Of a stretch of 64,000 nucleotides of DNA, positions 12,173-24,266 are shown one piece after another. The stretch is from Rhizoctonia solani (lineage: Eukaryota > Basidiomycota > Agaricomycetes > Cantharellales > Ceratobasidiaceae). The position numbers and the translations under genes are program-made. The stretch is from the NCBI RefSeq assembly GCF_016906535.1, contig NC_057373.1:682001-746000 (forward strand), read 5' to 3'. The number at the start of each line of letters is the position of its first letter. The stretch's first letter is position 1. Under the pieces are notes generated by a model. The model made no database searches and was not told the DNA's origin. It worked only from the letters and a program-made list of their open reading frames with translations.

Positions 12173-14066
12173 AAGGCCAAACTTTATCTCTCGTGTACAT
12201 TACTGGGTATCTATCAATATACGCATATAAATATGAGGGTGGCTGGAACTAAAATAGAGTGATCGAACTGCGAGTAGTCAGCGACAATCACGAAAAAATA
12301 CCGCTACTCAATTGATCTCATACCTGGAAATCTACTTGCATCCATAAGATTGTGAAGCACTCCTACAAATTCCAGTCTTAATACCTCCTTGGTTTTAATA
12401 GAATCTATTATATGCGCGACTAGGGTGTAACAGACGGGTTTAACCAAAAATTTCTATACTCCCACTCGGGCACGAGACTATATGGTTGTGTCGACAAACG
12501 GCTTAATCGTGTGACTCAATCGCAACAAAGGACGTGACCACGAGCAAACATTTACAGACGTTCAATAATGGATACGGAGCCCCAGCGTCTATTCAGATAC
12601 GCTACTGTGTGGACTGACAGCTGGGGTATGTTTTGAGGTAGAGCCACCAAACGTTTGTTGGGTTACAACATTTGGCTAGTCTTTGTCCAGATAAGGGTGG
12701 CTTGAGGCGTTTTCCTAATGTTGCTATGTCATTGCAAATCCACGATTGCGGCCCCCTCCAAGGAGATGATTTGCTCCACTCAATTACTTTAATTTCTAGC
12801 ACGTTTTAACACACAGATAAGGTATGCTTGCTTTTCGAGGCTGTCATACTTTATGCGATCACCTGGATTGTAAACCAAGTGGATTCGGAGTGTCTTGAGA
12901 GCCCATGCATAATTAATCCAAGCAAACCCAATCAATGTTGGTACGACGTTTGTTGCGAACAAGGCACAGCAATTTTACCCTAAACAGTTTGACAGGCGTT
13001 TCACGGGATCTCCGCGTCCAGGCCATGTCAGCAATCAGGGTTCGTTTCATTAAACTTGCACAAAGTCTTTCCCTCGAAAAAAGAAACAACCAACCATTTT
13101 AGACCTAACTCATTCATGCTAATTAGCGCTGAACACACTAGATGTATATATCCTAGCCACCTTGGAAAGCCAGATCATCGGCATTTATGCCGTTTCATGA
13201 TAAATCTATGGAATATCAGGTGGCTTGCTCGTATGTAGCTCCTTAAGTATGATTTTTTTTTTTTAATGAATATCAGGTGACATCGTCCCATTTTTTCTGG
13301 CACAAATTTGCGATCAAACAAACCCATTTGCCGCAAGGGCTAACGAACCAGTCTAATTATGTATACATAAAAATGAGCGTAAGAACGCATTTATCTGGCT
13401 TCAGAGCAGATATCGATCCAACAAGGACACCAAGGACCCGAATTCGCATACTCGATTACCATCCCATTTCATTACCAGGTTTGGCCGATCATTTGAAATT
13501 CGACCACTGAACACTCAAGAATCCGAGAACCCAAAATGCAACCCAAGTTCATATGCATATATGTACGATTACCACACACCTTTGCATCAACACACCCGCA
13601 CAAAAAGGATCAAAACTGCATAGGGGAGGGGGTACTTAGAGATCGATAAAAAAAGACCGGTTTGTCCAAGTAACACACACATGGACTGACTTGACAAAAA
13701 AATAATAGGAAGAGGTCAACAAAGGAGCGACAGACGCCAGACTTTCAGGCTTTAGGAGGCGACCAAACGACAATTCAATCAACCTAGCAAGGAGATAGAG
13801 AGGAAACAAATCAAAAAAAGGAGAGTGGGTGCGGTCCGTCTAAACGTCGCTTCAACTAAAAAACCTAGATATGAAAAGTGGGAGGGGGCATGGGATATCA
13901 ATACACAGATAATGGTGAACTACTGTCCGAGTGGTATATGTGCGACCAAACTAGAAATGATGGAAATCGAGGGTGGGGGCGTGAGAGGGAACGTCGAAGA
14001 GCGTGATGGTTAGGATAAGGTTGAGATTAATAGAGGGACAATCAGAGCTACGGCCGGCGAATGACT
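12173..14066. other. convergent intergenic region
   Basis: 1.9 kb between the stop codons of the P450 (+) and the PI4P 5-kinase (-). It must contain both 3' UTRs. A T-tract sits near 13255. No gene or repeat recognised. Confidence 0.55.
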
Positions 14067-16406
14067 CTATTGTCCACTTGACGATGGTTCAGCGGGTTGT
14101 GCCTCTCCACTCGGCTTTTCCGTCTCCGTCTCCGGTTGCGCTTCTTCCTTTTCTTTCCCCTTTTCCTCCTTTGCTTGCTCCTCCTTGGGCAAGAACGTCT
14201 CCCCTCCCTCCCCTCCCCTCATCACAGCTTTCAAGAACGAGAAGAAGCGCTCGCCATATTCGTGCGAGGGCACGGGGCTGATCTTGTGCTAATAAAGGCA
14301 GAAAGTCAAGATTAGCCTTGTCAGACCGATCGAGAGCGGGCGATAATGGACAGGAACAAGGACATACCCGATCAGCGCTCAATCCCTTCCACATATTCTC
14401 AAGCTTTTTCTTTGTATTCCAGGGCGTCAATATGTCAATCACACCAAGATAGTATACGGTGCCCATCGACCTGTTGTCCTCTCCCGTGGCACGATACCCT
14501 CCATCATCGGCGTAGAAGATAAACCGGGACTGGTCTTCTCGCAATCCGTCGGGCAAATCTTGCTCGGCCAGCTCAGTTCCGGTCGTCTGAATCTGGTATT
14601 TGGCCGTCTTGGCTTTTGAAGGTTGTCGGCGAGGGGTAGGAGAGAAGACTTTGAGAGTATTTCGGCGGAGGTTGTCCCGGTTCCCTCGTTTGACGTTGTG
14701 TATCCCTACTAGCAGCGAGTAATCCATCACACCGACCGTTTGCAAGAATTGCTTGTCCCGTTCTAGTTGAGCGACCAAGAATGCTCGCTTCTCCGGCCCA
14801 AACTCGAGTTGCTTGTGCCTGTGAATCCAGTTGACGTCCTTGAGCACGGCGCGGGGGTTCTCTCGAGCTTTGGCCTCGTCGTATTCACGACCGACGGTAC
14901 TTCCTTTCAAATCGTACGTCTCGTGAATGTCGAGGTGAGCGGGGAAGAGGTTGTTCATGACGACAAAATGAATCTTGCGGCCGTGGGGCAGCTTGACACG
15001 ATGTAATCCATAGAAACGAGACAAGAGGGTGTGTGGGTTGGCTGCGACGTGGGCGTAGTACTGTGGGAGAATTTTGCGGAGGAATTTGTGTTCGGCGTGG
15101 TGGATAGTCTTGATGATGAAACGATAATCTCGGGAGTAATAGAAAAACGAGCCAGACTTGCCCGGGGAACCAAGTTCCGATAGGATGTACTTCCCAGTGA
15201 GAGAAACGAGGTAATCGGCAGGATCAAGCGCAAAGTGCTCTTCCCGTAAAGAGCGGAAGACCCAGGGTGCGTAATCCTTGAACTTGAAATCGTACTTGGC
15301 CGATGGGGTGAGTTCGTTGCCGATGGTGTCAAAAGAGAATTTGTGGGCGGCGGTAAAGTCTTCATCGGTTAATGAGCGCTTCAACTTGGCTTGACAACGG
15401 GAGACCTATATCACGTAGAATTAGCGAGTTGAAATGGAATAATTTCAGTTTGAATTGGCAGGTGACTCACGCTAACACGGATGCCGTTGAGCATGTTGTA
15501 CATCAACACATAGTTGGTGTGGCCCTCGCCGATCAAGTTTCCGACCAACACCTTGTCGGCCTCAGGCTCCTTGGCCTTGTCCTCCTTGGCTCGCTTGGAG
15601 TCACGCTCTCTTCGTATTTGCTCTGCCTCTTTGAGGATGTCGGAATGAAGGTCCTGACCTGCCATCGTCTGGCTTCGGGTGCGAGTGTGACTCAAGCTGG
15701 GGCCGCCTGATTGAGAATGGGAGTGTGCCATTTTTCGGGTCTTGGGGGCGGGGGTAGCAAGGGTGCCTGTAGTGTTTCGGCGTGTGGGGGCCGGTGCTCG
15801 TGTTGGATGTAAAAGGCCATCGCCGCCACTGGGCTCTTCCGAGTTGAAAGAAACAGTGGGAGGGGCCGCTGAAGCCAGCTTGGGCTCGGGGGAGTCTGAA
15901 CGAGGCTGTGCGTGGAGAGCAGCGATAACATCGTCGTCCCGCGGTACTCCTTCGTCGGAGGCTGGGGGCGAGGGAGGAGGGTTGAAACTCGGACCAGTTG
16001 GATAGAGCTTCCTGATTGGTCCAGAAGCATCCGACTGCGGAAGACTTGTTGGACTTGTCGCGCGCGGCGAATCAACCATCATGGCCCCATATTTGTTTGC
16101 ATCTGACGACCGCGTATGGGGGTGTACGGCAGCTGATACGGCATGACCAACATTTCCTAACTTGCGCTCTGCCCGCTCCAGTAGAGAGTCTGGCTGCGGT
16201 CCTGTGCGAAGAACGATCTGTGTCGAGTCCGCTCGTTCCAGATGCACTTCGCGCGACGCGGGCAGGTTGGCCGTTGCCATCAGGTGCACCGGATTAACCT
16301 CGGTCAGCTCCGGAGACGACATTAGCGGACTATGCGATGACCCAGGTGGATGGTCAGACGGCGATAGAGGTATAGACTTGGGTGGGGACAAGACAGTAGT
16401 CGACAT
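14067..16406 (-). CDS. MSS4: phosphatidylinositol-4-phosphate 5-kinase (Mss4 type)
   Basis: Three exons (15471-16406, 14368-15405, 14067-14288) join in phase 0 to 731 residues. The enzyme makes PI(4,5)P2 at the plasma membrane and controls actin, endocytosis and wall integrity. The first ~290 residues are Ser/Pro-rich and disordered. The kinase core starts at GEGHTNYVLMYNMLNGIRVSV, with SRCQAK across intron 1. Family motifs follow: GKSGSFFYYSRDYRFIIKT (ATP loop and lysine), LPHGRKIHFVVMNNLF, YDLKGSTVGR, MDYSLLVGIH (catalytic Asp), and YYLGVIDILTPWNTKKKLE with the activation region. The last exon gives HEYGERFFSFLKAVMRGG, then a Glu/Lys-rich tail. A downstream read-through version of exon 2 without intron 2 would lose this conserved end. 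Confidence 0.95.
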
Positions 16407-16592
16407 GGAGGTAAAGTGTAAACGACAGAGATGCTATGATGGCAGTGAAACCGGACGTCAGTTGCCGGCCGAACTCTCGTAATACCCTAGCGCCGGGCGT
16501 TTGAAATCTTACCGCCCGGCGCATACTTTTCCTGGGCCCGTAAGCGCCCGATTCAACGCCCCGATCTTCATTGGATAGAAACGACGACAGCA
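16407..16592. promoter_or_regulatory. divergent promoter MSS4/NADH dehydrogenase 51 kDa
   Basis: 186 bp separate the two divergent start codons, so both 5' leaders and promoters are packed here. No specific motif assigned. Confidence 0.55.
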
Positions 16593-18390
16593 ATGCTTGC
16601 CCGACTCAGGCCAGCGACTGCGACTGCCCGTCTCGCCCGTGGCTTTGCCACCGTCCAGGATCCTCCCGTCAAGCGATACGGAGGCCTCAAGGACCAAGAC
16701 CGAATCTTCACAAACGCATACTGTCGACACGACCATGGCCTCAAGGGTGCTCAATCTCGTGGTGATTGGCATCGCACAAAGGACATCTTGCTCAAGGGCG
16801 ACAGTTGGATCATTAACCAGGTCAAGGAGTCCGGATTACGCGGCCGAGGTGGTGCAGGATTCCCTAGTGGATTAAAGTGGAGCTTTATGAACAAGCCGGG
16901 ATGGGAAAAAGATAAACGGTCAGATCAATTAATTATTCCTTCATTTGTATATGCTCATTTCTTTGTATAGGCCTCGGTACCTCGTTGTCAACGCCGACGA
17001 AGGAGAACCAGGCACGTGCAAAGACCGTGAGATCATGCGTGGTGATCCACACAAGCTCGTCGAGGGTTGTCTCGTCGCAGGTCGCGCCATGAACGCCAGC
17101 GCAGGTACGCCATGCACCTAGATCTATTGACCATTATCTTATCAATTCCACTAGCGTACATCTATATCCGCGGCGAGTTCTACCAAGAAGCCTCGCACGT
17201 CCAACAAGCCATCAATGAAGCCTATCGTGCCGGCCTCATCGGCAAAAACGCCTGCGGTTCTGGATACGATTTTGACGTTTACGTTCACCGTGGCGCTGGT
17301 GCCTATATCTGTGGCGAGGAAACCGCCCTGATCGAGTCTATCGAGGGTATGTTCCTCGTTCCTTGACCATTCAGTTTAATCTCATTTTGTGGTAATTAGG
17401 GAAACAGGGCAAACCCCGCCTCAAGCCTCCTTTCCCAGCCGACGTTGGGTTGTTTGGATGCCCGACGACGGTTGCGAATGTCGAGACTGTGGCTGTCTCG
17501 CCGACCATCTGTCGTCGTGGTGGAGCTTGGTTTGCAGGCTTTGGCCGTGCTCGGAATCAGGGAACTAAATTGTTCTGCATTTCGGGACATGTGAACAACC
17601 CCTGTGTTATCGAGGAGGAAATGAGTATCCCACTCAAGGATTTGATTGAGAAACACTGTGGTGGTGTGGTCGGCGGATGGGACAACTTGTTGGGAATCGT
17701 GCCAGGTGGAAGCTCGGTACCCATCTTGCCCAAGAAGATGTGCGAGGAAGTTCTGTAAGCCGATTGTCGATTTGATTTCCGAGCAAACCCTCACGGCATG
17801 ATAGCATGGACTTTGACTCGCTCAAGGATGCCCAGTCTGGTCTTGGAACGGGTGCCGTCATTGTCATGAACAAGCAAACGGACGTCGTCCAGGCCATTTC
17901 CCGATTCTCCAAGGTCAGTACCCCACTTGCCCGGTCCGATTACAAAACCTAATTGCAACCCCTGGTGCCAGTTCTACAAGCACGAATCGTGTGGACAGTG
18001 CACACCCTGCCGAGAAGGTACAACCTGGATGATGAACATGATGGCCCGGCTGGAACACGGCCGAGCACACGAACGCGAGATTGACATGCTTCTGGAGTTG
18101 ACCAAGCAGGTACATTGATTATTCCCTTTTGGTGAAATTTCTTATCGCTAAAGTTCGGGTTTAATTAACAGGTCGAGGGGAAAACCATTTGCGCGCTCGG
18201 AGATGCGGCCGCATGGCCTATTCAAGGTTTAATGCGCCACTTCCGTCCCGAAGTCGAACGACGAATTGCCGAATACCGCGCTGCGAACGGTCCCGTGCTC
18301 TTTGGTGGCAAACTGAAAAAGGATACCAATTTCAAGTACGCGGTCCCGGACAACTTGGGTGCTAATTTGGTTGAGCCTCCGAGGGTGTGA
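16593..18390 (+). CDS. NDUFV1: mitochondrial complex I 51-kDa subunit (NDUFV1/NUBM)
   Basis: Six or so exons. This is the flavoprotein of complex I that binds NADH and FMN and the N3 iron-sulfur cluster. The N-terminus [20 protein letters not shown] is an Arg-rich, acid-free mitochondrial presequence. Motifs: [16 protein letters not shown] (FMN loop), [35 protein letters not shown] (NADH), [11 protein letters not shown] plus a downstream Cys in [13 protein letters not shown] (four ligands of N3). The frame continues across introns, for example [17 protein letters not shown] at 17104-17155. The end is at PRV after the [10 protein letters not shown] block. Full length for the family. Shares a promoter with the PI4P 5-kinase. 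Confidence 0.96.
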
Positions 18391-19878
18391 GGTGTGGGTG
18401 TGGGATGCAGTGTGATTGTTGGTTGTAGTAAAATGCATGTGTGTACGAGTTGTTTTATTCATTTAGTTTTTTCATTTGATGTGTTTTGGGGGAAGTTGGG
18501 AGCGTGGCGTTTGGCATTTAGTTTGCTGAGGTCGTGCCAAGCTGGGCAATCCGATCGAATTTATTAGGGTGAGCAAGTTATGTATGGTTACATCGAAAAT
18601 TCTATTCGAGCAACCTTGGCTTGAGTTGGGGATTATGACTACTTATCTACACTCTGATGCCATAGAAAAGGATCGTTTTGGCAAGGGGCTTGATGAGCTC
18701 GCCAGTATTACGACGACGCCCCACATAGACACTTGGGAGAATAGATCAAAGCGACATTTAGTAAAATATTATCACGACCTATAAACCAGACCGAGCTGAA
18801 AGGAAAGTCCGCATACACACACCTTCGAGCTCTCCTCTCGATCAATTAGGACAATATCCATTCAAACTTTCCTGCTGGCCCTCGTTTCTCACCGCCCCGC
18901 TACTAACACGTTTAGTTCCCGATGTTACATAAAACGGTTTTTCGTAAACTTGCTTTGCTTCATCAATTGCATGAACAACTGGAGTATCTTCTTCGGTGCG
19001 TATGTGCCTGGTGAATATGAAGGTGGGCGTATACCTGTCGACCATGTATTTATATTTCTCGTGTGGGTACATGAACCATTATTACGCTTGAATATTTACC
19101 CGTGTCTTACCATGCGAGGCAAGTAACTTGCATAGGCTATAGATGAAAACTGACAGTGTCGGGTCATTGTATTAACATGAATACCTCTACATGCGCCTTC
19201 CTACGGGTAACCATTGATTGCTGAAGACCGTCATCTCAATCACACAGTTGTCTGTATGTCTCCAAGTAACGATAAAGACAACAAAGGCAGCAAGAGCAAA
19301 AGCGAACGCTGTTTTCATGCCGAATAAACCACCTATCGAAAGCGCATCAAGGCAAGCCACACGCGGCAGGAACTGCGAGGCCCTTTTGTGTTTAGTTCAC
19401 CTTTGATCGCGGCTGGACCTTGCCTGATATTCGAGATGGTGTGCACCAGTTCCACTTTCATGATCTTTGCGTCCAGAACGTACAAGGCACAAGCTTTCCT
19501 TGTCGGCGCGATGTCAGCAGACTGAATCGCCAATGTACACCATTCGGTTGAGCTTCTTCATTGCTCGTCATAGAATCGTACGTATCAGAGCAAACGGTGT
19601 CATTCGGCCCAGCATTCGGCTTGAATAGGGGTAGAAAAATATATCGAACCCATCCGATCGACTTGGAAAGCACTTCACATGTAATGTGTCATATTCAAAT
19701 TATCAAACATATTAATGAGCTCAGATCTTCTGCGGCCAGCATATCAATGTCCACGGTGGTCTATATCTCAGAAGCCGGTACGGTTTTATTCATTTTTGAC
19801 ATCAAATTAACAATATTCATCAAATTTTGAAGATTACGCGGGCAGCCTCTTGCTTTCAAGCACATCACAAACATCCCT
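18391..19878. other. intergenic; nothing recognised
   Basis: Contains the 3' UTR of the complex I gene and the 3' flank of the small gene on the other strand. Several short open frames exist, but none shows family resemblance or spliceable continuity. Confidence 0.5.
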
Positions 19879-20484
19879 CTAGTCTTTTTGCACACGAAGA
19901 AGCCTTCCTGGCCCATGAGAATCATTGATAAAAACAATTTCTGGGAGCTCCCGATGACCTATAGATATCACAGTAAAGGTTAGAGCACCTACATAGCATG
20001 TAAAAAAATAATTAAACCCACTTTCATACTAAATGCATGTTTGTTTATGAACGTGATGAGCACGGTATCCATAAGGAGCGCTAGCAGAGGTCTCAAGAAG
20101 CTTACATAGGCAAATGGTTCCGATGAAGGATCGTCAGCGAGTACGATGCGAACCAACCCCTGTTTGGGACCTGATTCATCCCTAAAGTACGAGGCGTATA
20201 CTTGTTCCTTTGATTCCAGAGGTTCGTTGTAGTAGAATATGCCATTCGTCTCGGGAATGTCACCCGGGCCATGGGTGTTCAAGTTGACTAAGTAGTTTTA
20301 TAGGATCGATGAGCCACCTTGACGACTAGATTCGCTTCGACCTACCATTAAAGTCACCTTCGAACACAACCAAGCCGTCTGGCAGCTCGGAGCTTATGGA
20401 AGTTATGTGCTTCCCGCCCTCAAGTCTTTGATACACATGGGCTTCCCTCTGAAATTCGAAATTTGGAAGTGTGGAATCTGTCAT
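19879..20484 (-). CDS. small protein of unknown function, micro-exon family, paralog 1
   Basis: Four exons (20346-20484, 20106-20287, 20022-20028, 19879-19958) give 135 residues. Exon 3 is only 7 nt, flanked by proper AG/GT sites; without it the frame breaks. The protein starts MTDSTLPNFEFQREAHVYQR and has no signal peptide or membrane segment. It aligns in layout with the genes at 22894 and 24267: a YY or RY strand block mid-protein (GIFYYNEPL), a VRIV-like strand, FAYV before the micro-exon, then a final strand block. The pattern suggests a compact beta-rich cytosolic protein. I do not recognise the family. A TATA-like box lies about 60 bp upstream of the ATG, suggesting strong or inducible expression. 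Confidence 0.75.
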
Positions 20485-20541
20485 AGTTAACTCGGTGGCA
20501 GACGAGGGGTGATTTGAGAGTTTAGACCGCTCTTGGGGCTG

Positions 20542-20549
20542 CTTTATAG
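20542..20549 (-). promoter_or_regulatory. TATA box of micro-exon gene 1
   Basis: CTATAAAG on the minus strand, about 58-65 bp upstream of the ATG at 20484. The spacing is nearly the same as for the TATA box of the paralog at 22894. Confidence 0.5.
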
Positions 20550-22829
20550 TCAAGAGTGAAGAGCAAAGGGTTTATACTCCATGTATACCCAGTGCATCAT
20601 TACGCATAAAGAACCCCAGTCACAGGAAATACCGTTAAATGGCTTTCCATATCCGAGACGGCAAAAAGTCTTCCGGAGTGTGTGCCCCCTGATTTGGTTC
20701 CTATAGGCTACTATTGTAGGTGCACTTCAGGTACGGCCGCCGAAAACCAACCGCCGGTCAAGCGCTCTTAGTCCCATGACAATCTTAAACTTCCATTACT
20801 CCAACCTAGTGTACTTGAGCCACATGCTTAGATGACTATAGGGCTCTTAACTAATACATGTCGACATGGCACGTACCCCATATTTACTTTATGTCATTCA
20901 CTGATTGTGACTGTATCTCCCGAGTCTCGATGACCCATCTGGTTCACCTCTTTCCAGAGCCCCGAAGGTCCGTGACTTCGAGTGATCAATAGATTGTGAG
21001 TATAACTAGTAGGGCTCCGTAAGGTAATGGTATTGGATATTTATCGCTAAGGCTGGCAGCAGCTGTCCGGTGGATAATTTTACGCACACTACCATGTCCA
21101 GTGATATTGACCATTTCGAGGGGGCGTTGCTTGACTGGGCTCAATGTTTTTTAGGGGCAAATGTCCACCAAGCCTCCCATAACGAGGGTCATCCAGCCTG
21201 TGAGTGCTCATAGAAAGTCCATGGTACACGCCATGTGTTATAGTCAATTTATCAAATGCGTCTCATATTGTGCTGTGTACAAGTATGATTAGTAGTGAAT
21301 TAGTATATAGCACAGGTTCGAGCCCGGGGATTGATGTTCCACATACTGGCATCGTTATCTGACAAGATCGATGGGCTTGCAGTGTTGAGTTTTCTGGCGC
21401 TCTTTCTAATGCTATTGAGGTTAGGCTCTGGACTGTGCCGGTGTTTGCGGTGGCCCAATGTCCCGAAAGCGAACAAGACCCAGTATCGCCCACCTACAAT
21501 GGCCCAGCATGGATAAAGCTGTGAAGTCGAGAGGTTGGGCCTATTGGGGTGATCTAGCATTGTATTGGTGACGTCATTTCTATCTACCTAACGTCAATAC
21601 ACTGGTATGTAAGCGCACCTGATCTGATGGTGATCCTCTCTTGTGATCGTCACTCCAAGACTATCCGTTCTAACATATGCATCTCAATTGGCTCAGCACG
21701 GACCACCAAAAAGTGGCAAGTCGAAATTTTAAGTTTGGAGAATCATAAATGTTTACCATGGATATTCACATTGGTGGTGGGAATCGTAGTCATGATTGTA
21801 ATTATTGACTTTGATTTCAAAATCAATGTTTCTCGGGTCCAGGGTCAGTGATAGCTGACCGGCAAGTTAATGTTCAGTGTCAAGGTCAAGTAGTTTATAA
21901 GTGGGTCCGCGGCTGTCAAAAGTCGTGGGTAGCGTGTCTACTATAAGTGTATCCAGGGTACACATGTACGTAGATGAACGAGTGCAAGTTACACTGACTT
22001 CTAATATCATCTTATATAATTGAAAGTTGAAACCCCTTCCCCTAGTGCGTTGCCATTGCCTATATCAACATCAGATAGTAACTTAAGACCCGATGACGCC
22101 CTGACCGACCGGACGTGCCACCAATAACTTCGTCGAGTTTAGTTCTACGATGCTGGTTGGCTGTTTGGTTTTGGCTCCGCGATAGGGGCAAAAATAATTG
22201 ATATGTCATTGTGATCAAGATCTCTGATCAACGCCCGATCAATCCTTTATGAACGAATCCCAGAAAGTCGATGAATCGACTGGGGAAAATCGGAGCAATC
22301 AGTGTCAATTGTGTCAAACGTCAGCTAGTTCTATCAAAATGTTCTCTCTTATGATTATTTTACATTCTCCTGCTATTTGTTCTTGGTGGGATAAAATTAT
22401 ATTCTTAATAATTTATCGTAGCTTGATGGTCACAAATGTATAAAGCCTGTATTGTTATATATCGCTGTGTTATGTCGGGCAGGATCCCATTAGTTCACTG
22501 GGTTTCGTGGAACCCAAAAGTTAACCACTCCGGCATCAGGTATGCTACATCACCACCCCAATCAGTGCAATTCTTAGACGCCCTCTGTCAAGAAGCTTCA
22601 AGGTCCTATAATAGTACTAGTTCCTGGGATTGAGGCGCACCGGATGGCAATACTATGATTCAAACCTGTAGCGTGTGACATCATAACTTGGCTCTCTATC
22701 CTGATGGTAGCATGTAGCTGAGAGATGGAGCACGTGGAAATAGGCCGGATGCGTCCAGGATTGTCTTAGTGGCTTAAAGGAACCTCATGGCCTAGGAGCT
22801 CATGGCCACCAAAATTGACAGTGGTGGAC
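20550..22829. other. divergent intergenic region
   Basis: 2.3 kb between two divergent paralogs of the micro-exon family. No coding exon or TE signature was found. Any regulatory elements shared by the pair would lie here. Confidence 0.5.
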
Positions 22830-22837
22830 TATAAATT
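22830..22837 (+). promoter_or_regulatory. TATA box of micro-exon gene 2
   Basis: TATAAATT about 60 bp upstream of the ATG at 22894, followed by a pyrimidine-rich leader (CTACTCTTACACTACAAC). Confidence 0.55.
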
Positions 22838-22893
22838 GGGTTCAAGCAAACTGCTACTCTTACACTACAACTCTCCAGAAACCCAAACTTGCA

Positions 22894-23544
22894 ATGACTG
22901 ACTACTTATCTGAGTTCAAGGATTCGTCCCCCGCCGAGTACTGGGCGACAGGTGGTAAATTTGGTGTTGAGGTTAACGACCCCGAAGGACCTAGAAAGTC
23001 CTATATTGCGGACAGAGATATCAGTAAGTGTGGAACCTAGTAACTAAGAGTTCAGTACGCAAATAATGCCAATTTATACAGTCACGATCGGAAACCCGAC
23101 CCCCGACCAACCTTTGCCACCTATGCAGGCATCGGCAACAGGTGGAAGGCCCGATAACGTTCTTGGCGGGAGGCTTTATTATGACAAGTCTCTTCCAGAT
23201 CCTCTTCCCGAGGGGAAAGATACACAAGCTACTAGGGAAGCAGTTGATGGGAGGTATTACATTGTGTTTAAGTTCGGAAAGCTAGGCGAGAAAGAGGCAA
23301 CTGATGTCTATGCATACGTGAGCGCTTTTGGTTTCCATCAGATTTTTTGTTACTGACAATGTCCTCTAACTACGTGGGTGATATTATTCGACTTGTAGTT
23401 CAAGTTTGATGGTGAGACTCCATTCTCAAAGGCATATATTCCATCCAATTCACTATGACGCTTGCCTGATTTTCAGATCTCCGTCCCGGCCAAGAAGTTC
23501 TCCTAATGAAATCAGGCGTTGGTCAATGGGCACCGAAGTTTTAA
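22894..23544 (+). CDS. small protein of unknown function, micro-exon family, paralog 2
   Basis: Four exons (22894-23023, 23082-23317, 23399-23411, 23477-23544) give 148 residues. The 13-nt third exon encodes FKFD. It is in the same position and phase as the 7-nt exons of the paralogs. Recognisable blocks: GGKFGVEVNDPEGPRKSY, ASATGGRPDNVLGGRLYY, GRYYIVFKFG, YAY at the exon end, and a closing VLLMKSGVGQWAPKF. No signal peptide, cysteines or membrane segment. The alternating strand pattern suggests a beta-sandwich or lectin-like fold, but no family is recognised. Closest in the window is the gene at 24267 (shared ARPDNV-type and KSGxGQW motifs). Confidence 0.78.
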
Positions 23545-23810
23545 TAGGAATTATGGGATCGACCTGATGGGCCTTGTATAGACAATACAATGAAAATAAT
23601 GTGAATGAAAAAGCTTTTGGTGCATTGACGGGGCAGAAGGACGGCGCTCAAACTACATAAAAAATTCTTTGTTGGGCTCACCGCTTGGAGCGTTTCCTAA
23701 AGGTCGGATCTATGCGCTGCAAACCCTATGTGTTAACCATATCTCCAGAAGTTATAAGTGGCTAGACTGATATAGAATGCGGTAAAATAACGAAATGCAG
23801 TAGCTCATCT

Positions 23811-24128
23811 TCTGCCCGCTTGTCGCGTCGGCCAAGAGACCCAGACCGGTGAGGTTTGGGGAACCCCTGCGGCTGTGAAGCAGCGAGGGTGGAGCAGGGT
23901 TGTCGAACCGCGAGTCTGGCTCGTGGGTGGGCGGCCCGAACCATCTCTCATGAACCTACAGAATGGTGAATGGGATAAAAACGACACGCAAAGGCGTGGT
24001 GCGGTACTCGGTGTGTACGAGGCCGGACGGTGGGGGAGGTCTGACGCAAGTTGAAATAGCACGAAGCTCGCCACATGCTCCGACTAAGCCTCTGTTTTGC
24101 GTCTCCGGCAGGCTTCGTCACAAAACTT
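23811..24128. repeat. repeat R1, uninterrupted copy
   Basis: About 320 bp, closely similar to 32695-32963 plus 40256-40309, where the same sequence is split by two LINE insertions. The copy runs from TCTGCCCGC to CACAAAACTTCC. Both R1 copies are flanked by imperfect direct repeats of about 10-12 bp (here AAATGCAGTAGCTCA and AAATGAGCTCA), which fits a retroposed, SINE-like element. I could not identify convincing A/B boxes. It sits between two micro-exon paralogs. Confidence 0.65.
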
Positions 24129-24266
24129 CCAAATGAGCTCAGCGACGTCAGCACCTCACTTCATTCGGATTGGTCGGACACTTCTCACAAGAGACCGGAA
24201 TCAAAGGGGTTGGGAATTCAGCATACAGACCACGATTATCACGTTTTTCTTGCATCCTGGAAAAGC

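Noticed and set aside
21314..21326. GGTTCGAGCCC resembling a tRNA box B
   Set aside because: No acceptor stem, D arm or pairing T stem around it; a chance match.
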